A stretch of DNA of 37,249 bases from Acidimicrobiales bacterium. GTDB taxonomy: Bacteria; Actinomycetota; Actinomycetes; Mycobacteriales; QHCE01. Positions 8,816 to 16,491 of the stretch are shown here, piece after piece. Each line of letters begins with the position of its first letter. Position 1 is the first letter of the stretch. The position numbers and the translations under genes were made by a program. The stretch is taken from assembly GCA_003243955.1 (NCBI GenBank), contig QHCE01000049.1, positions 1 to 37,249 of the forward strand, read 5' to 3'. The notes under the pieces are model-generated. The model saw only the letters and a list, made by a program, of their open reading frames with translations. It was not told where the DNA came from and did no database searches.

Positions 8816-9981
8816 GTGTATTTGAGGCGCTTGTCGGTCAACAGGACGCGTTGGTCATGCTGCAGGCCGCGGCACGGCGTTCCTCAACCGGAGCCGCCAA
8901 TGCGGCCATGACTCATGCGTGGTTGTTCACTGGTCCAGCCGGTTCTGGTCGTTCGGTGGCGGCGCTGGCGTTCGCCGCGGCACTGCAATGTGAACAGGGC
9001 GGTTGCGGTGCGTGCCACGCGTGCCATACAACGTTGGCGGGCAGCCATGCCGATGTGCGCCGCGTGATACCGGAAGGCCTGACCATCGGTGTGGATGACA
9101 TGCGGGCGCTAGTGTTGCGCGCAGCAAGTTCGCCCACGGTCGGCAGATGGCAAATTCTGTTGATCGAAGATGCCGACCGGCTCACCGAGGCCGCGGCGAA
9201 TGCCCTACTGAAAGCCGTGGAAGAACCCGCCGCGCGCACAATATTTTTGCTGTGCGCCCCTTCTATCCATCCAGAGGATGTGAGTGTGACATTGCGCTCG
9301 CGATGCCGCCTAGTGATGTTGCGCTCGCCATCCTCGGATGCGGTGGCCAGTGTATTGGTGCGGCGAGACGGGGTGTCGCCGCGAACGGCGCAGTGGGCGG
9401 CCGCGGCGGCGCAAGGCCATGTAGGACGGGCGCGTCGGCTTGCTGTAGACGCCGCGGCCCAGCAGCATCGTGCCGCGGTTTTAGGGCTGCCTCGTTCCTT
9501 GTCTGGTGTGGGCGCATGTTTTGCCGCGGCCGATGAGCTGATTAAACAAACTGATGCTCAGGCCAGCGCGCTCATCGGCGAATCGGATGAATACGAGTCC
9601 GAGCAGCTTACCCGGGCACTGGGTGCTGGCGGCTCCGGTAAGGGCTCACAGGCAGCTGCACGGGGGGCTTCTGCCGCGCAAAAAGAGCTCGCACGAAAAC
9701 AGAAGTCGCGCGCTACGCGCACCCGCCGAGACTGCTTGGATCGCGCGTTGGTGGACTTGGCAGCCTTTTACCGTGATGTGTTGATGGTGTGCGTTGGCGC
9801 GGGAAGCGAATTGGTGCATCCCGATGTCGCTGAGGTTTCTCAGGCCGCCGCGGCGCGCTGGTCGGCGGAGTCGATCGTGCGGCGGATCGACGCGGTGCTG
9901 GCCTGTCGCGACGCGATCGCCGAAAATGTCAAGCCGCGGATCGCGGTGGAGGCGATGATGCTCACACTGCATGAAGGGTAG
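8812..9981 (+). CDS. holB: DNA polymerase III delta' subunit
   Basis: The 389-residue clamp-loader subunit belongs to the AAA+ family. The Walker A position reads TGPAGSGRSVAALAFAAALQ, with Arg replacing the usual Lys, as expected for a delta' subunit that does not need to bind ATP. It is followed by a zinc module (CEQGGCGACHACH), the Walker-B-like block LIEDADRLTEAAANALLKAV and the SRC motif (SRCRLVML). Role: it assembles with delta and DnaX to load the sliding clamp at the replication fork. GTG 8812 overlaps the tmk stop by 4 bases (GTGA), indicating translational coupling. A basic, Ala-rich insertion (about residues 270-305) precedes the C-terminal collar domain. The tRNA gene follows after about 65 bases. 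Confidence 0.94.
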   Translation: MSVFEALVGQQDALVMLQAAARRSSTGAANAAMTHAWLFTGPAGSGRSVAALAFAAALQCEQGGCGACHACHTTLAGSHADVRRVIPEGLTIGVDDMRALVLRAASSPTVGRWQILLIEDADRLTEAAANALLKAVEEPAARTIFLLCAPSIHPEDVSVTLRSRCRLVMLRSPSSDAVASVLVRRDGVSPRTAQWAAAAAQGHVGRARRLAVDAAAQQHRAAVLGLPRSLSGVGACFAAADELIKQTDAQASALIGESDEYESEQLTRALGAGGSGKGSQAAARGASAAQKELARKQKSRATRTRRDCLDRALVDLAAFYRDVLMVCVGAGSELVHPDVAEVSQAAAARWSAESIVRRIDAVLACRDAIAENVKPRIAVEAMMLTLHEG

Positions 9982-10046
9982 TTGACCGGCAATCCGCCGG
10001 CGGCGGTGTAGCGCGCTACACTCATCTGCGCACCAGCATCATCCCC

Positions 10047-10122
10047 GCCGCCTTAGCTCAGTCGGCAGAGCAGCTCATTCGTAATGAGCAGGTCGTCGGT
10101 TCGATTCCGACAGGCGGCTCCA
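10047..10122 (+). tRNA. tRNA-Thr (anticodon CGU)
   Basis: A complete cloverleaf is visible. The acceptor stem is GCCGCCT / AGGCGGC (7 bp), the D arm contains AGCTCAGTCGGCAGAGC, the anticodon stem is GCTCA / TGAGC with loop TTCGTAA (anticodon CGT in DNA), and the T arm contains GGTTCGATTCC. The discriminator base is T at 10119 and the CCA end is encoded (10120-10122). It reads ACG threonine codons. The tRNA marks the left edge of an accessory region, as tRNA genes often do, but no integrase and no second copy of its 3' end was seen. Confidence 0.97.
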
Positions 10123-10174
10123 TCTTTGAGGTTCTTTAGCTCGGGAGCGCCGGGCTAACAGAGGAGTTGGGTAG

Positions 10175-11290
10175 CTAACCCCCGTTGGTTTGGCGGGGCT
10201 TCCGACCCACTCGAAATGCTTTCGCGGCCGGCCGCGAAAGCACTGCAGCCGTACGCCTCGTCTGAGGCGTCGGCTTCCTGTCCCCTGCTGGGCGTGTCGG
10301 AGGGCCGCCCTTCGGATAAAAGGCACCGGACGCTAGATCAGCTGCCTGGCGGCGTCGTGCTTCAGCCCGCGCCGTCGGAGAAGGTCCCCTGCCGTACTTC
10401 AACTGCACTGCGAAAAAGTCTTCCTTGACCTGCTTAGACAGATTGTCCAGTTCGCGCGTTAGCACGGTGGCCAGTTCGTACCCGATCACCGTTGCGGCTT
10501 CCTTGACGCCCTTGGGGCTTGTGTCACCCGGTGTGCTGTAGCTGAGCCGGTAGTAGTGCTCGGTGAGTAAACTCACCATCTTGGCTACCCATTTCTGCTG
10601 ATCCGCGAGTCCTTCCTCCGCCGCCACTAGGTGTATCACTGCTTGATTTTGCTCAGGTCGGAGGAAATACTGCAGAGCATCCAGAGCGACGCAGGTACCT
10701 TCACCGTTAGGTTCCAGCAGTGCAACAGATTCTTCCCACCACCCAGCTTGAATCATCCTTTCCCGAGTCCCTTCTGCAGACGTCGCGAAGCACCGGTGGC
10801 ATGCGCACCCGTCGACATGCGCATATTCGCTTTCGTTCTCTTCTGTGACTGGAGCGCAGTAGCGCACGTTTTCCTCAGCGTCGAGAAAGTAGTGGTCATC
10901 TTGACCCACCCAGCGGTCAAGTTCCTCAGTTACCGCTCGCTGAATCCGCTTGGCGTCTTTCGTCAGTAAAAACCGGGCCTGTACCAGCGCACCGCTGTCG
11001 TCGTACTCTTTCAGCAGCACCGCCCGCTCATCGGCTTCCAACGCGTCCAGTAGTGGAGTGATATCGCGAGCATGCTCCGCCTCATTCAGCAGCACATAGT
11101 CGCGTCCAGGAACGCCGTCGGTCGGAATAATTCCATCGGCGCAAAGCGACTGGAATAGGAGAATCACCCACGTGTCCGAGACGGGAGAGAGGCTCCCACC
11201 CTCTTCGCGTAGATAGTCCACTTCGAGGTCAAGCCCGAGCCGCGTGTAAGCGCCGGTGCGCATATGCATCGGGTCTAGCAGCGAGACCAC
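10175..11290 (-). CDS. Unknown protein, probably C-terminal part of a gene split by a stop codon
   Basis: I do not recognise the family. From the only standard start (GTG 11290) it gives 371 residues: an acidic N-terminal half, a cysteine cluster DGCACHRCF that could bind metal, a helical middle, and a basic Arg/Pro-rich tail. The same frame is open a further 69 codons upstream, to TAA at 11498-11500, with ordinary codon use and no ATG, GTG or TTG. That TAA is the stop of the next ORF upstream, in the same frame. The simplest reading is a single ancestral gene of about 590 codons (10175-11947) now interrupted by one nonsense codon. Two separately translated genes remain possible. Confidence 0.5.
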   Translation of the reverse strand: MVSLLDPMHMRTGAYTRLGLDLEVDYLREEGGSLSPVSDTWVILLFQSLCADGIIPTDGVPGRDYVLLNEAEHARDITPLLDALEADERAVLLKEYDDSGALVQARFLLTKDAKRIQRAVTEELDRWVGQDDHYFLDAEENVRYCAPVTEENESEYAHVDGCACHRCFATSAEGTRERMIQAGWWEESVALLEPNGEGTCVALDALQYFLRPEQNQAVIHLVAAEEGLADQQKWVAKMVSLLTEHYYRLSYSTPGDTSPKGVKEAATVIGYELATVLTRELDNLSKQVKEDFFAVQLKYGRGPSPTARAEARRRQAADLASGAFYPKGGPPTRPAGDRKPTPQTRRTAAVLSRPAAKAFRVGRKPRQTNGG

Positions 11291-11497
11291 CCTGATAGCA
11301 CGAACGGAATCGGAATCGGGTCCATCCTCGAATTCTGGATTGTCGGGAGCAGTGGTTTGCTCTTTCGCCGCTTTCCCGCCCTCTGAAAGGCACGTAACCA
11401 GACAATGCTTTATAACGCGCCCAACGTAGTCGTTTATAGGAGTGTTCGCTGCGGTGATTTCTAGATAGAGCGCGCCGTCCGCTTTGTCCCTCTTCAG

Positions 11498-11947
11498 TTA
11501 ACGATCGGTGTAGAAACCCACCCCCTCCGCTTCCACCACGGCGGACTGGAAAGCCAAATAACCCACCACCATGGCGAGATCGACGTGACGCAGGCTTAGC
11601 CCATGCGATAGAAAATCCGCTCCGCCCTTGTCCTCACGCCGAAGCGTATGCTCGAGTTCTCGACGCCGATCGACGGTCAGACCCGGCTCCAGCGTCGGGT
11701 TCAGCCTCAACGCCTCTTGCTCCAAGTCAGCCGTGTAAGCCTGTAGCCGCGCTCGCATAGCCGCAATTGCGGCCAAAACCTCCTCCGGTTCCTGGCGCAC
11801 TGGGCGATGGAAAGTATCAGGATCCCAACTAGTTGGCGGCCGGGTGATGTAATGGGCTACTTGCCTTAGGGTCTCGCGGTCCATAGTGGCCGGATCTTCA
11901 TGCCAGATAGCCCGAATTTCCCCTTCGGACAGCACGAGTTCACTCAT
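11498..11947 (-). CDS. Unknown protein, probable N-terminal part of the split gene
   Basis: Starting at ATG 11947 (MSELVLSEGEIRAIWHED), it encodes 149 residues rich in charged helices, without a membrane segment or known motif. It ends GFYTDR then TAA, after which the frame continues openly (LKRDKADGALYLEITAAN) into the downstream ORF. That continuity suggests truncation by a point mutation, for example CAA to TAA. No strong Shine-Dalgarno is seen before ATG 11947. The gene lies in the accessory region between tRNA-Thr and ppa. Confidence 0.5.
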   Translation of the reverse strand: MSELVLSEGEIRAIWHEDPATMDRETLRQVAHYITRPPTSWDPDTFHRPVRQEPEEVLAAIAAMRARLQAYTADLEQEALRLNPTLEPGLTVDRRRELEHTLRREDKGGADFLSHGLSLRHVDLAMVVGYLAFQSAVVEAEGVGFYTDR

Positions 11948-11987
11948 AGGAAGAAGGTACCTCGAGCATCCCAGCCAGGGAGCGACT

Positions 11988-12426
11988 TTGTCTCAGGTTG
12001 AGTTGAACTTACGCGACTATTTCGACGAGCGCGTGCAGGTCGCCCCAGAACTCGCCCGGTTCGACCTGCTGGGGTGCGGTGCAGTAACGCTTTTGTGCTG
12101 CGGGCTGCGCTGGCGCACAGTGGGGCCGATCTGGCCATGATGGTAACAGGATTCTCTGGTCTATACCGGTACAGCGCGGAGTGCTGCATGCTAGCTCCGA
12201 GTTTGCGCGGGTTGGAACTTTGGTGACTACCCGACGCGGTGAGGACTACATATGGCACCCAACCATGTGGGACGAGCTTGGGCTGCTCGACTACGCTTTT
12301 GTGCCCCGCTACCGCTCAGCGCACTTCGAGAACAAGACGATAGATCTGATGGTTGCTCAGTACGAGCGAGAAAGAGTGCCCTATCAAACGCTGAGCGATG
12401 GAGAGGCCATTGTGATTGATGCTTAG
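11988..12426 (+). pseudogene. Frame-broken coding remnant of unknown family
   Basis: AGGGAG at 11977-11982 precedes TTG 11988, which opens MSQVELNLRDYFDERV and runs well to about 12070. Coding-like sequence then seems to move to another frame (AFVLRAALAHSGADLAMMV, about 12090-12146) and finally to a third frame ending at 12426 (TTRRGEDYIWHPTMWDELG, then GLLDYAFVPRY, ending EAIVIDA). The last part alone could be an 81-residue gene starting at GTG 12181, but without a convincing Shine-Dalgarno. I infer one decayed gene with two frameshifts. I do not recognise the family. Confidence 0.3.
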
Positions 12427-12441
12427 TTCTATGCCTACTTT

Positions 12442-12657
12442 TTACTGGGTATTCCCCCGTGTCCGCAGCCAAAACTTGCGTCCGGCTCTGAGCTGTGATC
12501 CGTTGCCTTTGCACCGTCGACATTTTCGCCATGCCCTACCTGTGGGACTATTGTGTTTGCCGGTGCCGCTACAGCAGCCGCATGCGATGAATGGCCACCG
12601 ATTAGAAGCGATCAGGTATAAGACAATCAGTAGGCTAACGACGATCCAAAAGCTCAC
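12442..12657 (-). CDS. Small membrane protein with a DnaJ-like zinc ribbon
   Basis: The 71-residue protein has an N-terminal transmembrane helix (SFWIVVSLLIVLYLIAS) followed by a compact cysteine module: CGCCSGTGK, then RKCRRCKGNG. The paired CxxC(S/K)Gx(G) knuckles are like those of the DnaJ zinc domain, and similar tiny proteins occur in actinobacteria and their phages. The start is GTG 12657, set by a near-perfect Shine-Dalgarno (12664-12671) 6 bases upstream. This makes it a real gene despite its size, in a region otherwise full of debris. Function unknown; it may be a membrane-anchored zinc-binding accessory protein, possibly of phage or plasmid origin. Confidence 0.7.
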   Translation of the reverse strand: MSFWIVVSLLIVLYLIASNRWPFIACGCCSGTGKHNSPTGRAWRKCRRCKGNGSQLRAGRKFWLRTRGNTQ

Positions 12658-12663
12658 CCGTTA

Positions 12664-12671
12664 CCTCCTTT
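12664..12671 (-). promoter_or_regulatory. Strong ribosome binding site for the zinc-ribbon protein
   Basis: On the minus strand this reads AAAGGAGG, 6 bases before GTG 12657. It decides the start of the short gene. Confidence 0.8.
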
Positions 12672-12764
12672 CTAGAGTATTTGGTCAGACCCACTGCTCG
12701 GCACTAAAGCCGGCGGCATGCAATAGGTAATCGAGGAGACGCTGGCTGCTGTTACTCGTGGTTG

Positions 12765-12986
12765 TTCGCCAACGGCGGCGCCGAACACGGCGAGGTGGTG
12801 TACTTGGCCCATGCGGGCGTCAAATTCGACGCGGTTGTACCACTAGAGGTGACTGCCGTCGAGCTGCGGCTGCTGCGGCAGCGATCGAGGCTTTAGAGCG
12901 CGCCGAGGACCTCGCCGCGGTGAGGGAGGCTAAGGCCGAGGACGCCGCGTTACTCGCGTGAGTCCATAAAGGCAGAGCTTGATTTA
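12765..12986 (+). pseudogene. Degraded Phd/YefM-type antitoxin
   Basis: The core reads GEVVYLAHAGVKFDAVVPLEV (frame of 12792, about 12789-12851), the typical Phd/YefM antitoxin strand pattern (usually EVVYLTRHGRxVAALVP). The rest continues in another frame as AIEALERAEDLAAVREAK (about 12880-12933), then ends early at TGA 12959-12961. After a further frame change (equivalent to two lost bases), WESIKAELDL-like sequence runs up to the toxin start at 12987. The N-terminus is not recognisable. At least two frameshifts make this a pseudogene. Confidence 0.55.
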
Positions 12987-13071
12987 ATGGCCTACAAGAT
13001 TGAATACTGGTCTAGGGCAAGGCGTGAGCTTAAAAAGCTTCCGCCACAAGTGCAGCAACAGATGGTGACTG
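12987..13071 (+). pseudogene. Truncated RelE-type toxin
   Basis: ATG 12987 opens MAYKIEYWSRARRELKKLPP, followed by QVQQQMV: a textbook RelE/ParE N-terminus of about 30 residues. It then runs into the 3' end of the Fic gene, whose stop is at 13072 on the other strand, so the remaining two thirds of the toxin, including the catalytic C-terminal strands, are gone. It immediately follows the degraded antitoxin and is inferred to be non-functional. Confidence 0.65.
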
Positions 13072-14226
13072 CTATGCGAGCTCCCCGTTTAGCACCCGGA
13101 GGATCTCTGCGGCAAGAAAGAGCCGGGTGCGTCCGTTGGGCTTGATCTCGGTGAGGACCCCTGCGTTCACGAGCTTGCCTACATTGAGTGCTGCCGATCG
13201 GTGGGTGACCCCTAGCAGCTCAGCGGCCCGCCCAATGGTCATGGCTGGAGTTTCAAACAGCGCGTCCACCAGTCGTGGAAGCAGGCTGGACGCGCGTGCT
13301 GATGTCACCTGGGTTCGATACTCCCCACGCAGAGCTTGAAGTGCTGTGGCCCGTTGCATCGCGTCGTCGGCCTGATGCGCGACCACACCCAAAAAAAACT
13401 CTATCCAGCCAGGCCAATCGCCGTGCATACTTACCGCCAGCAATCGGGTGTAGTACTCATCTCGACGAGGTTCTAGGTATGCCGAAAGGTCTAGCAGTGG
13501 CGCTGGCAGCAGGCCCCATTCCACTAGCAGCAGCGTTATCAATAGGCGGCCTATGCGGCCGTTTCCATCGATGAATGGGTGAATTGCTTCGAACTGGTAG
13601 TGCAGGCAGGCAATCGCCATGAGGGGTGGCAGCGTGCGATCGGCGTGTAAATATTTCTCGAATGCGTCTAGGCACTCCCAAAGTCGCTCCAGCGGCGGCG
13701 GAACATAGGTAGCCTGATCCAGTAAGACGCCGGGCGGTCCAATCCAGTTTTGGGATCGGCGGAACTCGCCGGGAGTAGCGTGGCCCCCGCGCACTCCGGT
13801 CATCAAAATCTTGTGGGCCTCCAAAAGCAGAGGCAGGCTTAGAGGCAATCGCCGATCCACGGCGAGCACGTGCTTGAGTGCATCGACGTAGTTAAACACC
13901 TCCGCTACATCTGATCCATCTTCTCGGGGATATGGTTCAACCTCAAATAGCGCCAGCTCGGAGAGAGTGGTTTGGGTACCCTCGATGCGACTGGATAGCA
14001 CAGCTTCTCGGCGAACGAGGGCATGCGCTAGTAGATAAGCACTGGGAAGTGTTTTGCCTATGCCGGCAAGTGCGCCCACGGCGCGGTCGGCTGCTGAAAG
14101 CGCGTTTACCAGCTGGTTGTCGAAAATCACCTGTGGCGGCAGCGGCGGCGGCACGAATGCCCCATACCCCCGCTCTGCATGGGTTATGTGCGGCCGTTGG
14201 ATAGGCGAGACATCTTCCGGGCGCAT
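13072..14226 (-). CDS. Fic family protein with C-terminal winged helix (probable AMP-transferase)
   Basis: The Fic core motif HPFIDGNGRIGR is intact (H216 to R227 from ATG 14226); its His and metal-binding Asp are those needed for nucleotide transfer onto target hydroxyls. An inhibitory-helix motif SSRIEG (about residues 78-83, pattern S/TxxxEG) lies N-terminal to the core, so this is a class II, self-inhibited Fic protein. The C-terminus (MTIGRAAELLGVTHRSAALN, GRTRLFLAAEI) looks like a winged helix-turn-helix, suggesting DNA binding. ATG 14226 is preferred over GTG 14235 because AGGTGG lies 5 bases upstream. Its 3' end truncates a relE remnant, so it probably arrived by insertion or deletion. 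Target unknown. Confidence 0.88.
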   Translation of the reverse strand: MRPEDVSPIQRPHITHAERGYGAFVPPPLPPQVIFDNQLVNALSAADRAVGALAGIGKTLPSAYLLAHALVRREAVLSSRIEGTQTTLSELALFEVEPYPREDGSDVAEVFNYVDALKHVLAVDRRLPLSLPLLLEAHKILMTGVRGGHATPGEFRRSQNWIGPPGVLLDQATYVPPPLERLWECLDAFEKYLHADRTLPPLMAIACLHYQFEAIHPFIDGNGRIGRLLITLLLVEWGLLPAPLLDLSAYLEPRRDEYYTRLLAVSMHGDWPGWIEFFLGVVAHQADDAMQRATALQALRGEYRTQVTSARASSLLPRLVDALFETPAMTIGRAAELLGVTHRSAALNVGKLVNAGVLTEIKPNGRTRLFLAAEILRVLNGELA

Positions 14227-14239
14227 CGATGCCACCTAA

Positions 14240-14312
14240 CACTTAACTAAGTCTATGATACCTAAAGCACTTTAAGTATCATAGAACACTCACCGTGATA
14301 GTTAAGTATCAC
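14240..14312. promoter_or_regulatory. Cluster of TTAAGTATCA-like sites upstream of fic
   Basis: Related sites occur in about 70 bases. TATGATACCTAAA at 14254-14266 is in reverse orientation, CTTTAAGTATCATA is at 14270-14283, and GTTAAGTATCAC is at 14301-14312. A weaker half-site CACTTAAC lies at 14240-14247. Sites one and two form an 8-bp inverted repeat TATGATAC / GTATCATA. The cluster is AT-rich against the background and lies just before the fic start. I infer an operator, possibly bound by the Fic protein's own winged helix. Confidence 0.5.
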
Positions 14313-14332
14313 GACTCTCAGGCTTTGGGCAC

Positions 14333-14845
14333 CTAGATGGTGTGTGGCGATGCGGAGTGTCCGGGATTATCTGCTAGTCGCCTACGTGACACCTCTATCT
14401 CATCCTCGGCTTCAACTCGGCCAACCCAAGTAGCGCCCTCCACGGACTTGCCTGGCTCTAGGTCCTTATATACCTCGAAAAAATGCTGGATCTCCAGCCG
14501 ATAGAACTCTGGTAGATGGTAAATGTCCCGCAGATGGTCTTGCCGGGGATCGCGCGCCGGGACGCAAATTACCTTGTCGTCCCCGCCTTTTTCATCGGTC
14601 ATCCGAAACATTCCGATGGCCCTGCTGTTGATCTGACATCCGGGAAACGTGGGTTCTTGTACGAGAACCAGCGCATCGAGTGGATCGCCGTCTGCGCCCA
14701 ACGTTTCCTCTACGAAGCCGTAATCGGCTGGATATTGAGTCGCGGTGAACAGGGTGCGGTCCAACCGGATTCGCCCAGTCGTGTGGTCGACCTCATATTT
14801 GTTGCGCTGGCCTTTAGGTATCTCGATGGTGACGTCGAACTCCAC
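14333..14845 (-). CDS. ppa: Inorganic pyrophosphatase (soluble, family I)
   Basis: The 170-residue cytoplasmic enzyme hydrolyses PPi to phosphate and pulls biosynthetic reactions forward. The family signature [10 protein letters not shown] carries the metal-binding aspartates, and [19 protein letters not shown] and [10 protein letters not shown] are also typical. Length matches family I enzymes. The start is GTG 14845, with AAGGAG 7 bases upstream on the minus strand. It is divergent from dacB, as in mycobacteria. Together with HppA the window encodes both a soluble and a membrane pyrophosphatase. Confidence 0.97.
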   Translation of the reverse strand: MEFDVTIEIPKGQRNKYEVDHTTGRIRLDRTLFTATQYPADYGFVEETLGADGDPLDALVLVQEPTFPGCQINSRAIGMFRMTDEKGGDDKVICVPARDPRQDHLRDIYHLPEFYRLEIQHFFEVYKDLEPGKSVEGATWVGRVEAEDEIEVSRRRLADNPGHSASPHTI

Positions 14846-14908
14846 GCGCTAACTCCTTGTTCTATACGCACTCAACGATGCGAATCCTGGCGCCGTAACC
14901 TACTCATT

Positions 14909-16315
14909 GTGCGCAACACTCGCTTTTCGATCATGACGCTAGCGGTGTTGATTGCGGTTGTGTTTGGCAGCGGCACCACCTATGTAGTGCTGCGGCACGC
15001 TGGCAACACCACCGATGCCGCCGACTCTAAGTGTCTCGCACCGTGTTTTTCGCACCCGTCGCGGGCGTTAGGCCTGGCACCGAACAAACAGGCGCCAGAG
15101 CTCCCGACTGAAGCCGGGCTTGCCAGCGCCCTATCAAGCTACCTCGACCGCTCAGAACTGGGCAGCCTTGCAGCTACTGTGATCGATCAACGCACCGCAA
15201 AAGTGTTGTGGCAGTACCGTGGCGGGGCGTTAATGGTACCGGCATCGGTCAGCAAGCTCGTAACCGCGACAGCCGCGCTGGCCACACTCGGGCCGCAGTA
15301 CCGCCTTGCCACCGATGTCGTATCCGGGAAGGCATTCGATGAAGTGGTGCTGGTGGGCGGCGGCGACGTGACCCTCACCAAAACTGCTGAGGGGCACTAT
15401 CCCGGTGCGGCTCGGCTAGACGATTTAGCAGCTCAGGTCCGCAGAGCGCATCCGCAGCCAATTCACAAACTTGTTGTGGATTCCTCCGCCTATAGCGGCC
15501 CAGAGCTCGGCGAAGGCTGGGATTCCGATGTCGTAACCGGTGGTTACGGCGTCGCGGTGACTCCGCTTGCTACCGACGGCGGACGAGTCGATCCTGCTGA
15601 CGAGCATCGGGTAGAAAGGCCAGATTTAGCGACTGGTTTTACGCTTGCCAAGTTGCTTGCTCCCCGCGAGCAGGTTGACGTACAGGTGAAAAACGATCGA
15701 CCAGCGGAAATGTCAAGCACAATTCCCGGGCTTACGGGCGCTCAGCTACTCGGAGAGGTAAAGTCGCCGCCAGTGGCCCGGCTGGTAGAAGTTATGCTCA
15801 GCGAGAGCGACAATGTGATTGCCGAGTCGCTGGCTCGCCAAACCGCACTGGCTCGTGGCGATTCGGCCTCGTTCGGAAGCGCCGCGGCCGCGGAGGTACA
15901 GACGCTGCACGAGTTGGGCATCAACGTGGACGGGGTAAAGCTGTCTGACGGCAGTGGTTTATCCCGAGACAACCGACTCACCGCGTCTATGCTTGCGCAG
16001 CTGATTCAGCTCGCCGGAACGACGCGTTTTTCGCGACTTCGAGCCATACTGACTGGCCTCCCGGTAGCCGGTTTCAGCGGCACGCTGCACGACCGCTTTA
16101 GGCGTACAACCGGCACGTCCGGCACGCCAGATGTGCGAGCCAAAACTGGTTCGCTGAGTCAGGTCAGTTCGCTGGTGGGGATGGTAACTACCGCCGATGG
16201 AGCCAGGTTGAGTGTTGCTGTCGTGGCGAACGGATTCGACAAAACCGGTGCTCAGGCGGCTAAACAGACACTCGATCGGTTTGTGGCCGTGATAGCTAAC
16301 TGCGGTTGCCGCTGA
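14909..16315 (+). CDS. dacB: D-alanyl-D-alanine carboxypeptidase / PBP4-type
   Basis: This penicillin-binding protein of the S13 (PBP4) family trims D-Ala from peptidoglycan stem peptides outside the membrane. All three active-site motifs are present: SVSK at residues 113-116 (from GTG 14909), SDN at 300-302, and KTG at 412-414. An N-terminal signal anchor (TLAVLIAVVFGSGTTYVVL) follows the basic RNTRF. The start is uncertain: GTG 14909 keeps the basic residues before the anchor, ATG 14933 is the alternative, and neither has a clear Shine-Dalgarno. The frame is open further upstream but there overlaps ppa. A hairpin repeat begins 4 bases after the stop. Confidence 0.94.
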   Translation: MRNTRFSIMTLAVLIAVVFGSGTTYVVLRHAGNTTDAADSKCLAPCFSHPSRALGLAPNKQAPELPTEAGLASALSSYLDRSELGSLAATVIDQRTAKVLWQYRGGALMVPASVSKLVTATAALATLGPQYRLATDVVSGKAFDEVVLVGGGDVTLTKTAEGHYPGAARLDDLAAQVRRAHPQPIHKLVVDSSAYSGPELGEGWDSDVVTGGYGVAVTPLATDGGRVDPADEHRVERPDLATGFTLAKLLAPREQVDVQVKNDRPAEMSSTIPGLTGAQLLGEVKSPPVARLVEVMLSESDNVIAESLARQTALARGDSASFGSAAAAEVQTLHELGINVDGVKLSDGSGLSRDNRLTASMLAQLIQLAGTTRFSRLRAILTGLPVAGFSGTLHDRFRRTTGTSGTPDVRAKTGSLSQVSSLVGMVTTADGARLSVAVVANGFDKTGAQAAKQTLDRFVAVIANCGCR

Positions 16316-16319
16316 TTTC

Positions 16320-16465
16320 GGAGTGCCCCAATAGGTCCCTGCCGGCACCATGCTTGTGTGGGGCACCCACACCCGGGCGTGCTCCTTGCGTACCCATTCC
16401 GCTTCGCTCCATTGCCGTACGCAGCGTCGCCTGCGGCCTTGGCAGATGCCCTATTGGGACACTCC
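16320..16465 (+). repeat. Palindromic repeat element, copy 1 (146 bp)
   Basis: The ends GGAGTGCCCCAATAGG (16320-16335) and CCTATTGGGACACTCC (16450-16465) pair over 16 positions with one mismatch. Inside are GTCCCTGCCGGC near the left, GGGGCACCCACACCCGGGC, an inner GCGTAC / GTACGC pair, and CTTGGCAGATGCC near the right; the outer and right-hand blocks recur at 21394-21545 and in nadC. It fills the gap between dacB (4 bases from the stop) and the next start (26 bases). No encoded protein. Confidence 0.85.
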
Positions 16466-16491
16466 ATTCTTGCCACAGGTAGCTTAGGGTC

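Noticed and set aside
8930-8965. Arg instead of Lys in the HolB Walker A motif as a defect
   Set aside because: Delta' subunits often lack a functional ATP site, so this is expected for the family.
10075-10326. Minus-strand ORF ending SESNRRPAHYE
   Set aside because: It is the translated complement of the tRNA-Thr gene, a common annotation artefact, and it overlaps the end of the real minus-strand ORF.
10047-14332. attL/attR pair for an integrated element at tRNA-Thr
   Set aside because: I looked for a second copy of the tRNA 3' end before ppa and saw none, and there is no integrase gene.
14516-14908. Long N-terminal extension of dacB
   Set aside because: The frame is open but lies antisense over ppa and has no signal or family similarity; the signal anchor only starts after 14909.
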